NCBI GenBank assembly: GCA_005800465.1 | Contig: SYFI01000136.1 | Location: 1 to 5,816, forward strand | Length of the DNA: 5,816 bases | From: Actinomycetota bacterium | GTDB taxonomy: Bacteria; Actinomycetota; Thermoleophilia; Miltoncostaeales; Miltoncostaeaceae | Direction of reading: 5' to 3' | Notes under the pieces: model-generated | Database searches by the model: none | What the model saw: the letters and a program-made list of their open reading frames with translations, nothing else | What the model was told of the DNA's origin: nothing | Shown here: positions 5,671 through 5,816 of the stretch, piece after piece | Position numbering within the stretch: position 1 is the stretch's first letter | Layout: each line of letters opens with the position of its first letter | Position numbers and translations under genes: made by a program

Positions 5671-5816
5671 GTGCGGAGTTGTCCGTGCCGTCAATGAAGG
5701 CCTCGGTCATCTCGCGGGCTACGTCGTCGGGACGCTGGACGGGCGGGCTCTTCATGAGGTACGACGCCGGACCCTCGAGGGTGCCGGATATGCCGCGGTC
5801 CATGGCCACCTTGCAA
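5660..5816 (-). CDS. ino1: Inositol-3-phosphate synthase, C-terminal 51 codons (partial)
   Basis: Only the last 51 residues are in the window; the gene continues past the right edge. The peptide reads MDRGISGTLEGPASYLMKSP, then PVQRPDD, then VAREMTEAFIDG, and ends in ALPK. This closely follows the C-terminus of actinobacterial inositol-1-phosphate synthases (KDRGIGG...ASAYLMKSPPEQLPDD...EEFI in Mycobacterium, from memory). The enzyme is NAD-dependent and turns glucose 6-phosphate into 1L-myo-inositol 1-phosphate, the first step towards phosphatidylinositol, its mannosides and mycothiol. The substrate and NAD sites lie upstream and cannot be checked. It is the first visible gene of the minus-strand series ino1, GT/PHP fusion, UDG-like. 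Confidence 0.9.
   Translation of the reverse strand, partial: CKVAMDRGISGTLEGPASYLMKSPPVQRPDDVAREMTEAFIDGTDNSALPK

Overview
The window is GC-rich and densely coding. It reads as chromosomal DNA of a high-GC bacterium, most likely an actinobacterium (Actinomycetota). The reasons are the tRNA-Pro without an encoded CCA, the actinobacterial-type C-terminus of an inositol-3-phosphate synthase, the GC-biased third codon positions and the TGATG gene junction. A deep lineage such as Thermoleophilia is possible, but that is a guess from general feel and was not tested. There are no mobile elements, CRISPR arrays or prophage signs.

Layout: the 3' part of tRNA-Pro(CGG) (1-57, +) is followed closely by a small CoA-binding-domain protein (93-521, +). 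That gene converges on a NifU C-terminal-domain (Nfu-type) iron-sulfur scaffold gene (518-754, -), and the two share the four bases CTAG as interlocked stop codons. A 59-bp divergent spacer leads to a two-gene plus-strand unit: a carbon-nitrogen hydrolase of the Nit type (814-1623) and a TRAM-domain, 4Fe-4S RNA uracil-C5 methyltransferase of the RlmD/RumA family (1623-3029). These are joined by a TGATG stop/start overlap. This unit converges on a minus-strand series that reads from right to left: the C-terminus of inositol-3-phosphate synthase (5660 to beyond 5816), a strong GC hairpin (5601-5635), a 599-residue GT4-glycosyltransferase/PHP-domain fusion (3783-5582), a smaller hairpin (3754-3780), and a uracil-DNA-glycosylase-fold protein (3057-3713).

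The left two-thirds is ordinary housekeeping. The right third is the part to look at. In the fusion protein all three donor-site signatures of the GT4 half are altered (GG loop to DD, RKG lysine to Thr, EX7E to DX7E), and the PHP half has lost most of its metal ligands (HxH to RxR, TDHD-type to TAPG, GSDAH-type to GSGAT). The next gene is a UDG-superfamily protein whose catalytic GEAPG-type motif reads KWQSA, which lacks the C-terminal His-Pro motif, and which has only three of the four cluster cysteines. All three domains sit in long intact reading frames, so they look like maintained pseudoenzymes or repurposed folds and not like decaying genes. They lie just downstream of a biosynthetic gene for inositol phosphate. 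Whether they act together is unknown.
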